Source: Azospirillum sp. TSH100
Lineage (GTDB): Bacteria; Pseudomonadota; Alphaproteobacteria; Azospirillales; Azospirillaceae
Assembly (NCBI RefSeq): GCF_004923295.1
Contig: NZ_CP039635.1
Coordinates: 82,501-146,500 of the forward strand
Reading direction: 5' to 3'
Length of the DNA stretch: 64,000 bases
This document shows positions 9,404 through 17,766 of the stretch, piece by piece; within the stretch, counting starts at the first letter, position 1, and every line of letters starts with the position of its first letter. A program made the position numbers and the translations under genes. The notes below the pieces were generated by a model, which saw only the letters and a list, made by a program, of their open reading frames with translations, ran no database searches and had not been told where the DNA came from.

Positions 9404-10639
9404 ATGCGCTTCCTGCTTTGCGGACAGGGGACGTCGGAAATCCTGTGGTCGATCCAGGCGGCTCTGGTCGATCTGGGTCATGAGTCGGTGCTGGCACTGC
9501 CCGACATCTCGCAGGACGTGCTCGACCGGCGCATCGACGCCCTGTTCGTGCTGAACCTGTTCGAGATCCCCAGGCCGACGGTTGAGATGCTGCGTGGCTA
9601 TATCGCACAGTTCGGCGGCCAGCCGGGCAAGGGGCCGGCCATCGTCCACATCTGCCTGAAGCATCCGCTGGAAGAGATCGGCGCCGGTACGGCGGAACAG
9701 ATCCGCGCTGCCGATCGCTGGATGGCCGACAACAGCGTTTCAATGTGGTGCATGTGCCGGGGCTCGGCCGAGCAGGCCGTCCGTCTGGGGCTGAGCCGGG
9801 TCTTCCACGAGCCGCTGGGCGTCCATCGCTGGATCTGCACCGCCCCGGCGGCGGACGACTCGGTCGATCTCTACAAGCGCTGGATGGCACCGGACACGCC
9901 CGGTCTGCAACGCCACCCCTATGCCGCAATGAAGGGACCGTCCGACCACATGGCCGAAACGTCGGCACGCGATCGCGTCCTCTATCTGGGACAGGGTTGG
10001 CCGGATCATCTCGAATCCGGACGCGAGCCGGTTTCTCCAGCCATCCAGCGCGATGCGGAGGCGGTCGCCGCGACCATGATGGAACAGCCGGCGCTTCATC
10101 GGGTACAGGCGATGGACAAATGCGGACTGGCGGGTCACTCGGTTGACCCGGCATGGACACTGGAATTCAACCGCGCCTTTACCATCGCCTTTGCGGTGGA
10201 GAACCGCCGCCGTTTCGCCATCGCCCTGCGCCATGGCCTGGGCGAGGGATTCGCGCTGTGGGGCAACGGCTGGGAGCGGTTCGGCCTCGACGCCGGCCCG
10301 GTGTCGGCGGCGCCGCGCAATGCCTATCACTCGGCCGCCGCCTGTCTGGATTTCGGCAGCCTCGCCTACGACACGGCGATCTTTCCGAGGACCCTGGAGA
10401 TCGTCAAGCGGAACGGTCTGCTGGTCAGCTGGCGCCACGCCGACACCGCCCAGTTGTTCGGCGCTTGCGAGGATGCACTGACCTTCACCGGCGAGGACGA
10501 CGCATTGCGCCTGCTCTCCGCCCTGTCCACCGACGCCGACCACCGCGCGCGGCTGCGATCAGCGCATCTGGACCATTGCTTCGACGCCCTGGCGCTGACC
10601 GCCATCCTGCCGCGGGTCATCGCGCGCGTCCGAGGCTGA
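9404..10639 (+). CDS. Glycosyltransferase-like protein of unknown specificity
   Basis: 411 residues. Opens with a Rossmann-like strand (MRFLLCGQGTSEILWSIQAA) and ends with a region that resembles the C-terminal half of CgeB/DUF3880-type glycosyltransferases: GNGWERFG, CLDFGSLAYDTAIFPRTLEI, NGLLVSWRHADTAQLFG and LTFTGEDDALRLLSALSTD. The ATG is 3 bp after the preceding glycosyltransferase stop, and that gene's end supplies the ribosome site (GGAGG), so the two are coupled. The central region (about residues 80-200) matches nothing I recognise. A role next to the 7841 gene in building or modifying a glycan is an inference from context. Confidence 0.5.
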   Translation: MRFLLCGQGTSEILWSIQAALVDLGHESVLALPDISQDVLDRRIDALFVLNLFEIPRPTVEMLRGYIAQFGGQPGKGPAIVHICLKHPLEEIGAGTAEQIRAADRWMADNSVSMWCMCRGSAEQAVRLGLSRVFHEPLGVHRWICTAPAADDSVDLYKRWMAPDTPGLQRHPYAAMKGPSDHMAETSARDRVLYLGQGWPDHLESGREPVSPAIQRDAEAVAATMMEQPALHRVQAMDKCGLAGHSVDPAWTLEFNRAFTIAFAVENRRRFAIALRHGLGEGFALWGNGWERFGLDAGPVSAAPRNAYHSAAACLDFGSLAYDTAIFPRTLEIVKRNGLLVSWRHADTAQLFGACEDALTFTGEDDALRLLSALSTDADHRARLRSAHLDHCFDALALTAILPRVIARVRG

Positions 10640-10645
10640 AAAGGC

Positions 10646-13600
10646 CTATTTCCGCTTGCGCCGCTGCGCCTTGCGGACGATCGCCTCGACGCAATCGAGC
10701 AGGCAGGCTGCATTCGCCAGCCGGCCATCGGCGTTCGGCGCCTCCAGCGCGGCGGACAAACGGTCGTCCTGAGCCCGCAGAAAAGCTTTCAACCGTTTCG
10801 CCAGCGTCGCCGCCCTGGCCGCCGCGCGCTCGCCGCGCAAGGTGATCGCCACACCTGCCGGACCGCAGCCGAGCGAGGCAACCCCCAACACACGGCAGCG
10901 GCAGCGCAGCTCGGCGATGCCCAGCAGTCGCTCCACCGGGTCCGGCAGCGGGCCGAAACGGTCCTCGACCTCCTCGCGCAGGGCGTCCAACTCGCCGGCC
11001 TCGCGGGCGCGGGCGATCCGGCGATGCAGACCGATGCGCAGCTCCTCCTCCGGGATGTAGGCGGACGGGATGCTGTACGGCACCGCGACCGTCACCTCCG
11101 GATCCCATCGTTCGTCCGGCTGGCGGCGCAGTGCCCGCAGGGCGTCGGCGAGGATGCGCTGATAGAGTTCAGTCCCCACCGCGCGCAGATGGCCGTTCTG
11201 GTCCTCGCCCAGTAGGTCGCCGGCCCCCCGCTGGTCGAGGTCGAGCATGCTCAAGACGAAGCCGCCGCCCAGGCTTTCGATCACCTCCAGCGAGCCGAGC
11301 CGGCGGGCCGCCCGCTCCTCCAGCGGGTGGTCGGGGTCGGTGAGCAGATAGGCGTAGCCCTGCACCGCCCCACGCCCGACCCGGCCGCGCAGCTGGTGCA
11401 GCTGCCCAAGCCCGAACAGGTCGGGACGGAACAGCAGCAGCGTGTTGGCATGCGGGATGTCGATGCCGGATTCGATGATCGGCGTTGCCAGCAGGATGTC
11501 GCTCTCACCGTCGACGAAGCCCATCACCGCATCGTCCAGCGCCCCCGCCCCCAGCCGGCCATGCGCCACCGCGATGCGGGCCGACGGCACCAGATCCCGG
11601 ATCCAGACCTCCAGCTCCGCCAGATCGGCAATGCGAGGGGTGACGCAGAATGCCTGCCCGCCGCGCCCCAGCTCACGCAGCAGGGCGGCGCGGGCGGTGG
11701 CGGGATCGCGCGGGGTGACGGCAGTGCGCACCGGCCTGCGGCGGGCCGGCGGGGTATCGATGATGCTGAGGCCACGCAGGCCGGCCAGCGCGCCTTGGAG
11801 GGTACTCGGGATCGGCGTGGCGCTGAGCGCCAGACTGTGGAAGCCCTTTTTCCGCCCCTTCAGCGCCTGCTTCTGCGCCGCACCGAAGCGCTGTTCCTCG
11901 TCCATCACCATCAGGCCCAGATGCTGGAACCGGACCTCCTTGGACAGCAGGGCATGGGTGCCGACGACGATGTGCACCGATCCGTCGGTCAGCCCGGCGC
12001 GCACACGGTCGCCATCCGCCTTGGTCATGGCACCGCTCAGCGGTTCGACCCTCACGCCGAAGCCGGCGAAGCGGCGGCGGAATACCTCCACATGCTGGCG
12101 GGCAAGGACGGAGGTCGGGGCCATCACCGCCACCTGATGCCCTGAGAATGCGACCGCCGCCGCAGCGCGCAGGGCGACCTCGGTCTTGCCATATCCGACA
12201 TCGGCGCAGACCAGATGATCCATCGGACGGCCCTGGCGCATGGCATCGAGAACAGCCTGGACGGCGTGGCGCTGCCCTTCGGTCGGATCGAAGCCGAAGC
12301 GCGCGGCGAAGCGGCGCATGCGGTCGGCCGGCGGATCGATGATCGGCGCAACCTCCCGCGCTCGGCGGCGAGCTTCACGCAGGATGCCCTTGGCGGTCTC
12401 GCCGATCTCGGCCTCCAGCACGGCGCGGCGTTCCAGCCAATGGGTGTTCTTCAGGCTGTCGAGCCTGGCACCGGTGTCGGCCGAGCCATGGCGCCACAAC
12501 CGGTCGAAATCGGCGGTCGGCACCAGCAGACGGTCGTCATGGGCATATTCCAGAACCAAGAAGTCGGCGGTTGAATCCTCTCCGTCGCCATCGCCGGACG
12601 TGATGGTTTCCAGCCCGATCAGCCGGCCGATGCCATAGTCCAGATGCACGACGAAGTCGCCGGTCGACAGCTCCGACGGGGCCAGCGGAGGTCTGCTCCG
12701 CACTTCCCCGCGGTGCTCCCCGGCATGGCGCGGCGCCACAAGGACGGTCATGCCGTCGCAGAGAAAGCCGTCCGCCGTCCGAAGCGTCAGCACGGCACAA
12801 TCGCCGGCTGCCAGAAGTGGATCTGGCCAGCGCTCCAGCCGACGCACTGGACGGCCCAAGGCCACCGACACCCGCTCGGCCAGCCGATCGGCCTCGCCGG
12901 GGCGGGCCGCAAGCAGGACTGAGCCGTGGTTCTCAAGCACAGCCGCCACCCGGCGCAGCAGCGCGCGTTCCGTCCGCACCGGTTCCACGGCATGGCCGGC
13001 GCCCACCTCCACCGTCCACAGATCGCGGGCGGCGAGCCTGTCTTCCAACGCGTCGGCGTCGATCAGCCGGCGTTCCAGCGGCGGAATCGGCAAGAGACGG
13101 GGATCGTCGCGCCGGAGCCGCCGGTCCAGCCCGGCCTCCGCCAGATCGTCGGACCGCGCCTCGATGCGGTCGTGCGCGCCGGCGTCCAGCACGACCAGCG
13201 CATCAGGCAGCAGGTCCAGCAGCAGCGGACAGTCGTCGAAGACATTGGGAAGTTGAAGATCGAAGCCGTAGGGACGCCGACCTTCCTGCAATTCCCGCCG
13301 CAGACCGTCCGGCAGGGAATACCCCAATCCCGCAAGGCCGGCGGCGAGGCGGTCGAGCATCGCCGGCCCGAGGATCAGCTCGCTGACCGGACCCAGCGTA
13401 AGCTCGTCGATCGACTTCACCGAACGCTGGGACACCGGATCGTAGAGGCGCAGGTCGCGCACCACCCCGTCGGCTATGTCGCAACGGACCGGGCGGTCAC
13501 AATGACCGGGAAAGACCTCCACCACGGCGCCGCGGATCGCAGCCTCGCCGGGCTCGTCCACCCGATCGTCCAGCACATAGCCGGTGCGGGCAAACCAACC

Positions 13601-14089
13601 GCGCCACCCCGCCTCATCATAGGCCATGCCACGGCTGAGACGGAACTGACCACCCACCCAGGCCCGCGGCGGCGGCAACCTCTGCAAGGCGAGATCGGCC
13701 GAGGCCACCACCAGTCGCCCTCCAGCCGGCTCTCCTCCTTCGGCAAGGCGCATCAGACCGGCGGCGCGGCGCCCCAGCACGGCACGAGACGGCGCGGCGC
13801 GGTCGCCCGCCGCCGTCTCGTCGACCGGCAACAGAACGACGTCGATGTCCGGGGACAGGTCGCTTGCCAGCCGCGCCAGCCGGGTGGCGCGCGCATCGCT
13901 GCGCACGAGCAACAGGACGCCGCCCGGCCGGCGGGCGAGTGCCGTCAACCGAACGGCAAGTTCTCCCTCGCTCTGGACGGACAGGATGGATGGGGACGAC
14001 GCCGGGATTGGCGGCGGCATGTCGGGGGTCGGTTCGACGACGGGAACTCCGTCAAGCATAAGGGCAGGCTCCGCTCTATCGCACCGCAT
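10646..14089 (-). CDS. Mfd-type transcription-repair coupling factor (divergent paralogue)
   Basis: 1147 residues, the usual Mfd length. Domains in order: UvrB-like N-terminal module (GEAAIRGAVVEVFPG; LRLYDPVSQRSVKSIDEL), RNA polymerase interaction domain (DFVVHLDYGIGRLIGLETI; DDRLLVPTADFDRLWRHG), RecG-like translocase with Walker A CADVGYGKTEVALR, DEEQ box VMDEEQRFGAAQK, motif III LSATPIPSTL and motif VI QLHQLRGRVGRG, then the C-terminal D7-like region (VPYSIPSAYIPEEELRIGLH). Mfd frees stalled RNA polymerase and recruits UvrA. Several helicase positions differ from the common alphaproteobacterial pattern (TPIIESGID instead of TTIVENGLD; SATPIPSTL instead of TATPIPRTL), suggesting a paralogue rather than the main copy. 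The N-terminus could also begin at the ATG at 14059. It is convergent with the 9404 gene. Confidence 0.85.
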   Translation of the reverse strand: MRCDRAEPALMLDGVPVVEPTPDMPPPIPASSPSILSVQSEGELAVRLTALARRPGGVLLLVRSDARATRLARLASDLSPDIDVVLLPVDETAAGDRAAPSRAVLGRRAAGLMRLAEGGEPAGGRLVVASADLALQRLPPPRAWVGGQFRLSRGMAYDEAGWRGWFARTGYVLDDRVDEPGEAAIRGAVVEVFPGHCDRPVRCDIADGVVRDLRLYDPVSQRSVKSIDELTLGPVSELILGPAMLDRLAAGLAGLGYSLPDGLRRELQEGRRPYGFDLQLPNVFDDCPLLLDLLPDALVVLDAGAHDRIEARSDDLAEAGLDRRLRRDDPRLLPIPPLERRLIDADALEDRLAARDLWTVEVGAGHAVEPVRTERALLRRVAAVLENHGSVLLAARPGEADRLAERVSVALGRPVRRLERWPDPLLAAGDCAVLTLRTADGFLCDGMTVLVAPRHAGEHRGEVRSRPPLAPSELSTGDFVVHLDYGIGRLIGLETITSGDGDGEDSTADFLVLEYAHDDRLLVPTADFDRLWRHGSADTGARLDSLKNTHWLERRAVLEAEIGETAKGILREARRRAREVAPIIDPPADRMRRFAARFGFDPTEGQRHAVQAVLDAMRQGRPMDHLVCADVGYGKTEVALRAAAAVAFSGHQVAVMAPTSVLARQHVEVFRRRFAGFGVRVEPLSGAMTKADGDRVRAGLTDGSVHIVVGTHALLSKEVRFQHLGLMVMDEEQRFGAAQKQALKGRKKGFHSLALSATPIPSTLQGALAGLRGLSIIDTPPARRRPVRTAVTPRDPATARAALLRELGRGGQAFCVTPRIADLAELEVWIRDLVPSARIAVAHGRLGAGALDDAVMGFVDGESDILLATPIIESGIDIPHANTLLLFRPDLFGLGQLHQLRGRVGRGAVQGYAYLLTDPDHPLEERAARRLGSLEVIESLGGGFVLSMLDLDQRGAGDLLGEDQNGHLRAVGTELYQRILADALRALRRQPDERWDPEVTVAVPYSIPSAYIPEEELRIGLHRRIARAREAGELDALREEVEDRFGPLPDPVERLLGIAELRCRCRVLGVASLGCGPAGVAITLRGERAAARAATLAKRLKAFLRAQDDRLSAALEAPNADGRLANAACLLDCVEAIVRKAQRRKRK

Positions 14090-14184
14090 GGCCCCCGATC
14101 GGAGGGACCGTCAGGGCCGCAGAGGGTGAACACCGCCGGGTCCCCCACAGTTGCCTACCCTTCAGTCTAGCGGAACCTTCCCGG

Positions 14185-14979
14185 TCAGTGCAGCACCAGC
14201 CAGCCGACCAGCACCGCCAGAAAGGCGCCGGCCGTCGATCCCAGCACGGTCAGCAACGGCGACCATCCGGTACTGCCGCCCTTCTCCGCCGATGCGCTGT
14301 CCAGTCCACGCAGGCTCTGGTCCATCCGCATCAGGAACACCTCCAGCCCACCGACCCGCTCGGTCAGCTCGCGTAGAGCCTCGGCAAGAGTGTCGGACCG
14401 CTCGCCTTGCGCCGTTTCCAGGCGGGAGGCATCGGCCCGCAGCGCCGTCACCCCCTCCCCCGCATCGCGCAACAGGCGGCCGATGGTTTGCTGAGCGGCG
14501 GCAAGCTGGCGGTGGTCGCGACGCAACGCGTCGATCCGCTCGCCGATCCGTTGCAGATGCGGCCCCAGGAGGCGATCGAGCCGCTGGTCCTCCGGATTGG
14601 GCTGGGCAAAGGTCGTCGTCTCGCCGGTGGAGGGCGACCGCACGACCGCCACCACCTGCGACGGATCGGCACCCTCCGGCAGGATCACCTCCGCCTCGAA
14701 GGCATGGGCTCCGTCACCGATGCCACCGCCCGCCAGATCGGGCCGCGGCCGGTCGGCAGCCACCCGTGCCAGGATTTCCGGCGGTCCGCCGTCCCGTTCC
14801 AGCCGCAGTTCCACTTCGAGCCGATCGGCCGGATGGTTGCCGTCCCAAGCCCAGCCGAAAACGCGGCCCCCTTGCAAGGCGTCGATATGACCGACGATGG
14901 CGGCCACCTGCGGAGCTTCGAGGGGGTCGACCACGGGGGTGGAGTCGCGAAGCTCGACGATCTTGGCAGTGGCGGACAT
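14185..14979 (-). CDS. Membrane-anchored coiled-coil protein with N-terminal GWxD module
   Basis: 264 residues. Residues about 25-105 form a beta-rich module (GGRVFGWAWDGNHPADRLEV ... RPRPDLAGGGIGDGAHAFEA) whose GW-x-D, R-x-DL and final G-x-F pattern recurs in the two large glycosyltransferase proteins of this locus. Residues about 125-225 are heptad-rich, predicted coiled coil (RLDRLLGPHLQRIGERIDAL onward). The C-terminus is one hydrophobic helix (LLTVLGSTAGAFLAVLVGWL) ending VLH, so the bulk is probably cytosolic and tethered to the membrane, although no topology signal is decisive. Last gene of the minus-strand glycan locus, 39 bp after the pyruvyltransferase. Scaffold or chain-length role is speculative. 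Confidence 0.6.
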   Translation of the reverse strand: MSATAKIVELRDSTPVVDPLEAPQVAAIVGHIDALQGGRVFGWAWDGNHPADRLEVELRLERDGGPPEILARVAADRPRPDLAGGGIGDGAHAFEAEVILPEGADPSQVVAVVRSPSTGETTTFAQPNPEDQRLDRLLGPHLQRIGERIDALRRDHRQLAAAQQTIGRLLRDAGEGVTALRADASRLETAQGERSDTLAEALRELTERVGGLEVFLMRMDQSLRGLDSASAEKGGSTGWSPLLTVLGSTAGAFLAVLVGWLVLH

Positions 14980-15018
14980 GGGAACGGCTTCCGGTCGCTG
15001 GAGAGAGGGCGTCGTCGC

Positions 15019-16206
15019 TTACGCAGCCTTGCGGTCGGTGGCACGGCGCAGGGTCTGGCTTGGCATGCGGTGGGGGACGTAGTTCTCGTCCAGGAATTCC
15101 CGCATATCGCGATAGCGCTGGTAGTAGGTGCGGTTGAACTTCTCGAACAGGCTCTGGTCCCAATATTCCTCAAGGACGAAAGGCTTGTCCGAATAGACGT
15201 TGTAGCAGGGGATCGCGAAGGTCTCGGCGAACTCCGCCGTGCGGCTGTCATAGCTGAAGTAAACGGACGGCGTGGCGTTCGACAGTGCCATCAGATTGCC
15301 GTGCAGGCGATATCCCAGCACGAGATCCTTCGACCGCACAAGGTTCTCGTAATCGGCAACGACATCCGAATACCACAGGCGCTCACGGTACAGGTCGTCC
15401 ATCTCGTCATCGAAATACCATTGCTTCAGCCAAGCGCTGTCATGCAGGTGCGCCCAGGCCTCCGCCTTCTGCTCCTCGGTACCCCACAGCAGCTTCTTCT
15501 CCTCCACCTCGCCCTGCATCATCAGCACGGTGTCGAAGCGGCGGGAGATGTCCTTCACGAAGTCGCGGTGGCGCTCCAGATATTTCCGCACGTCCGGCGA
15601 GTAATGCTTGGAGACCTCGCGGCGCATGGTGATGCCGACCTTCCGCACGCTGTCGAGCGCCGGCAGGTCGATGCGCAGTTCCGGGTCGCGGTTGCGGAAG
15701 GCGGTCGGGCAGCCGACGATACGGGTGTTCTTGATGCCGAGGTCCCACAACACTTCGGCGGTGTAGGTGCCGCGCACGCCGAGCGTAGTCGACCTGTCGG
15801 CGATCATCCGCCAGATGCGCTTGCTTTCCTCGGTCAGCGTCAGCTTGCCGGTGGCCGGCGCCTGGGCGCCGACGCCGAAGGCGATGACGGGAATGCGCAG
15901 CTTCGCCAGCACCTGGATGGTCGCCGCCGGCCAGTCCATCGAATCGTGGATGTAGTTGCTGCCGCGCAGGAAGACATAGTCGTATTCCGCGTTGATCCGG
16001 TCGACGACCTCCTGGCGGAACTCGCGGATCTCCAGCACATCCAGCTTGTCGTAGGTCAGCAGCTTCAATGAGGAGTCGAAGACGAAAGCGTCGCCGATGT
16101 TGTGGTAGTGGTTGATGCTGCGCTGAATGTCCTGGTAGCTGTACCAACGTACGCAGTCGTGATCATAGACTTCGCCCGACGGAATCATGACGAGGATGTT
16201 GGCCAC
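15019..16206 (-). CDS. Polysaccharide pyruvyl transferase family protein
   Basis: Family enzymes (CsaB, WcaK) transfer pyruvate from phosphoenolpyruvate to a sugar hydroxyl pair as a ketal. The 395-residue protein shows the family layout: NILVMIPSGEVYDHDCVRWY at the start, RGSNYIHDSMDWPAATI, VIAFGVGAQAP, TLGVRGTYTAEVLWDLGI, and the diagnostic C-terminal KDLVLGYRLHGNLMALSNAT with its HGN/H active region. The start is set at the GTG at 16206 because AGGGAG lies 9 bases upstream and the protein then begins directly at the conserved strand; in-frame upstream starts add 23 residues without a ribosome site. It lies behind 197 bp of A+T-rich DNA, so it may have its own promoter. Product: probably a pyruvylated surface polysaccharide. 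Confidence 0.82.
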   Translation of the reverse strand: MANILVMIPSGEVYDHDCVRWYSYQDIQRSINHYHNIGDAFVFDSSLKLLTYDKLDVLEIREFRQEVVDRINAEYDYVFLRGSNYIHDSMDWPAATIQVLAKLRIPVIAFGVGAQAPATGKLTLTEESKRIWRMIADRSTTLGVRGTYTAEVLWDLGIKNTRIVGCPTAFRNRDPELRIDLPALDSVRKVGITMRREVSKHYSPDVRKYLERHRDFVKDISRRFDTVLMMQGEVEEKKLLWGTEEQKAEAWAHLHDSAWLKQWYFDDEMDDLYRERLWYSDVVADYENLVRSKDLVLGYRLHGNLMALSNATPSVYFSYDSRTAEFAETFAIPCYNVYSDKPFVLEEYWDQSLFEKFNRTYYQRYRDMREFLDENYVPHRMPSQTLRRATDRKAA

Positions 16207-16403
16207 GGCGGCACTCCCTGGGTTTGTCGGAAATAGAGACGGGGTGATTTCCGGACAATATCCGGAGACGCTCAAATATATACACGGAATTTATGTGATA
16301 AATCCCGCGATTTTCATTCAAACTCTACAAAATTTTCGACGATCTCAGAAAAGAAATCCCCTATATATTTTAAAATATCACAGTAGTTTCCAATTTCTTT
16401 TTA
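16207..16403. promoter_or_regulatory. A+T-rich spacer upstream of the pyruvyltransferase gene
   Basis: 197 bp between two minus-strand genes, far richer in A+T than the flanking genes. It contains a perfect 14-bp palindrome, ATATTTTAAAATAT (16365-16378), just past the stop of the 16404 gene. This is a plausible promoter/terminator zone for the downstream pyruvyltransferase; no named operator is recognised. Confidence 0.4.
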
Positions 16404-17717
16404 TCAAGAGCGCTGCGCCACCGCGCGTTCCGGCATCGCAGACGCCGCACCGCCGGCCGCCAGCAGCGCATCGAACACCTCCGAATGCTGACGGGCGCAT
16501 TCGGCGCGATCGATCGGACGGCGGATGCGCAGGCGCAGCCGGTCCCACAGGTCGGGCGTGGTCAGCGCCTCGGTCATCCGGTCCACCAGATCCTCGACGC
16601 TGCCGTTGCGGAAATGCAGGCCGTCGACGCCATGGGTCACCTTCTCCGCCATGCCGCCGATGTTGCTGGCGATGATCGGGCGGCCATGCAGGAAGGCTTC
16701 CTGGATCACGACAGGGGAATTCTCCCACCAGATCGACGGGATGATCATCCAGTCGACGTCCTTCATCAGGCCCGGCAGTTCGGCCGAGCGGTAGCTGCCA
16801 TAGAATCGCACCCGGTCGCCGGCCTTCTCCACCGCGTCGTTGAAGCGCTTCTGATAGGCATCCGGCTGGCGTTCCAGATTGCCGCCGAAGATCATCAGTG
16901 CGCCGTCCTCGCCCCAGGCCTTGTCGGAGATGCGCGACACCGCCTCCACCAACAGGTGCGCACCCTTGAACTCGGTCAGCTGGCCGAAGAAGGCGAAGCG
17001 GTTGCGCTTGCCGGCGCGGGTGACCGGACGCGGCGGGGCGATGCCCTCGATGGTCAGGCCATTCTCGATCATGCGAAACTTCTCGCGCGGCAGCCCCCAG
17101 TCGACATAGCGGTCGATCAGGAAGTTCGATGGGCTGATGTAGAAGTCGGCCTGCTCCAAGAAGGTCTTCAGGAACAGCTCGCGCTTGAAGAACTCCGCCT
17201 CGCCGATATGGGGGAAGCAGCCGGCGCAATCCGCCGGGCTGGCGCGGTAGCACAGCGCGTTGCGGCTGGTCTTCACCATCTGGCCGTGATGGTGGCAGAT
17301 CGACAGATATTCATGCAGCGTCACCACGATCGGCACGCGCGGCAGCGCTTGACGCACCGCCTGGATGGTCTCGATCCCCAGGCCCAGGAAATGGTGGAAG
17401 TTCACCACGTCCGGCTGGAGGTCGCGGACATAACGGACGAAGTCCTTCTCCAGCCCCGGCAGGTTACGGTTCGACAGGCGGAAATGGTCGTAGTCATTGG
17501 CGTAATACAGCACCTCCCGCTCCTTTTGGCGCAGCGCCATGAGGGCGGAACCGCGATGCTGGGCGATCGGCGGCGCCACCCGGGCCAGATAGTGGCTTTC
17601 CCAGCCCGGCAGGTCGTGCAGGCCGTTGTGCAGGTTGTAGGAGGCGACCTCACCCCCGCCCAGCGAGAAGGAGGGGTGGCCATGGCTGATGATCAGCGCG
17701 CGCTTGGTCTTGCTCAT
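16404..17717 (-). CDS. Family 4 glycosyltransferase
   Basis: 437 residues, GT-B fold. Start: ALIISHGHPSFSLGGGEVAS (glycine-rich N-terminal loop). The middle carries VTLHEYLSICHHHGQMVKT and a Cys pair in DCAGCFPHIGEAEFFKREL, then FYISPSNFLIDRYVDWGLP. The donor half carries RFAFFGQLTEFKGAHLLVEA, SYRSAELPGLMKDVDWMIIP and the E-x7-E pattern ENSPVVIQEAFLHGRPIIAS. The CxxC plus HEY block is shared with the 19950 enzyme, so the two are paralogues that probably use related substrates. Cytosolic, adding a sugar to a lipid-linked or protein-bound glycan; sugar unknown. 49 bp after the 17767 gene. Confidence 0.85.
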   Translation of the reverse strand: MSKTKRALIISHGHPSFSLGGGEVASYNLHNGLHDLPGWESHYLARVAPPIAQHRGSALMALRQKEREVLYYANDYDHFRLSNRNLPGLEKDFVRYVRDLQPDVVNFHHFLGLGIETIQAVRQALPRVPIVVTLHEYLSICHHHGQMVKTSRNALCYRASPADCAGCFPHIGEAEFFKRELFLKTFLEQADFYISPSNFLIDRYVDWGLPREKFRMIENGLTIEGIAPPRPVTRAGKRNRFAFFGQLTEFKGAHLLVEAVSRISDKAWGEDGALMIFGGNLERQPDAYQKRFNDAVEKAGDRVRFYGSYRSAELPGLMKDVDWMIIPSIWWENSPVVIQEAFLHGRPIIASNIGGMAEKVTHGVDGLHFRNGSVEDLVDRMTEALTTPDLWDRLRLRIRRPIDRAECARQHSEVFDALLAAGGAASAMPERAVAQRS

Positions 17718-17766
17718 CGGGTGACCGTTCGTCGGAGGCGGGGGGATTTGGCAGGCGACAAGAGGA

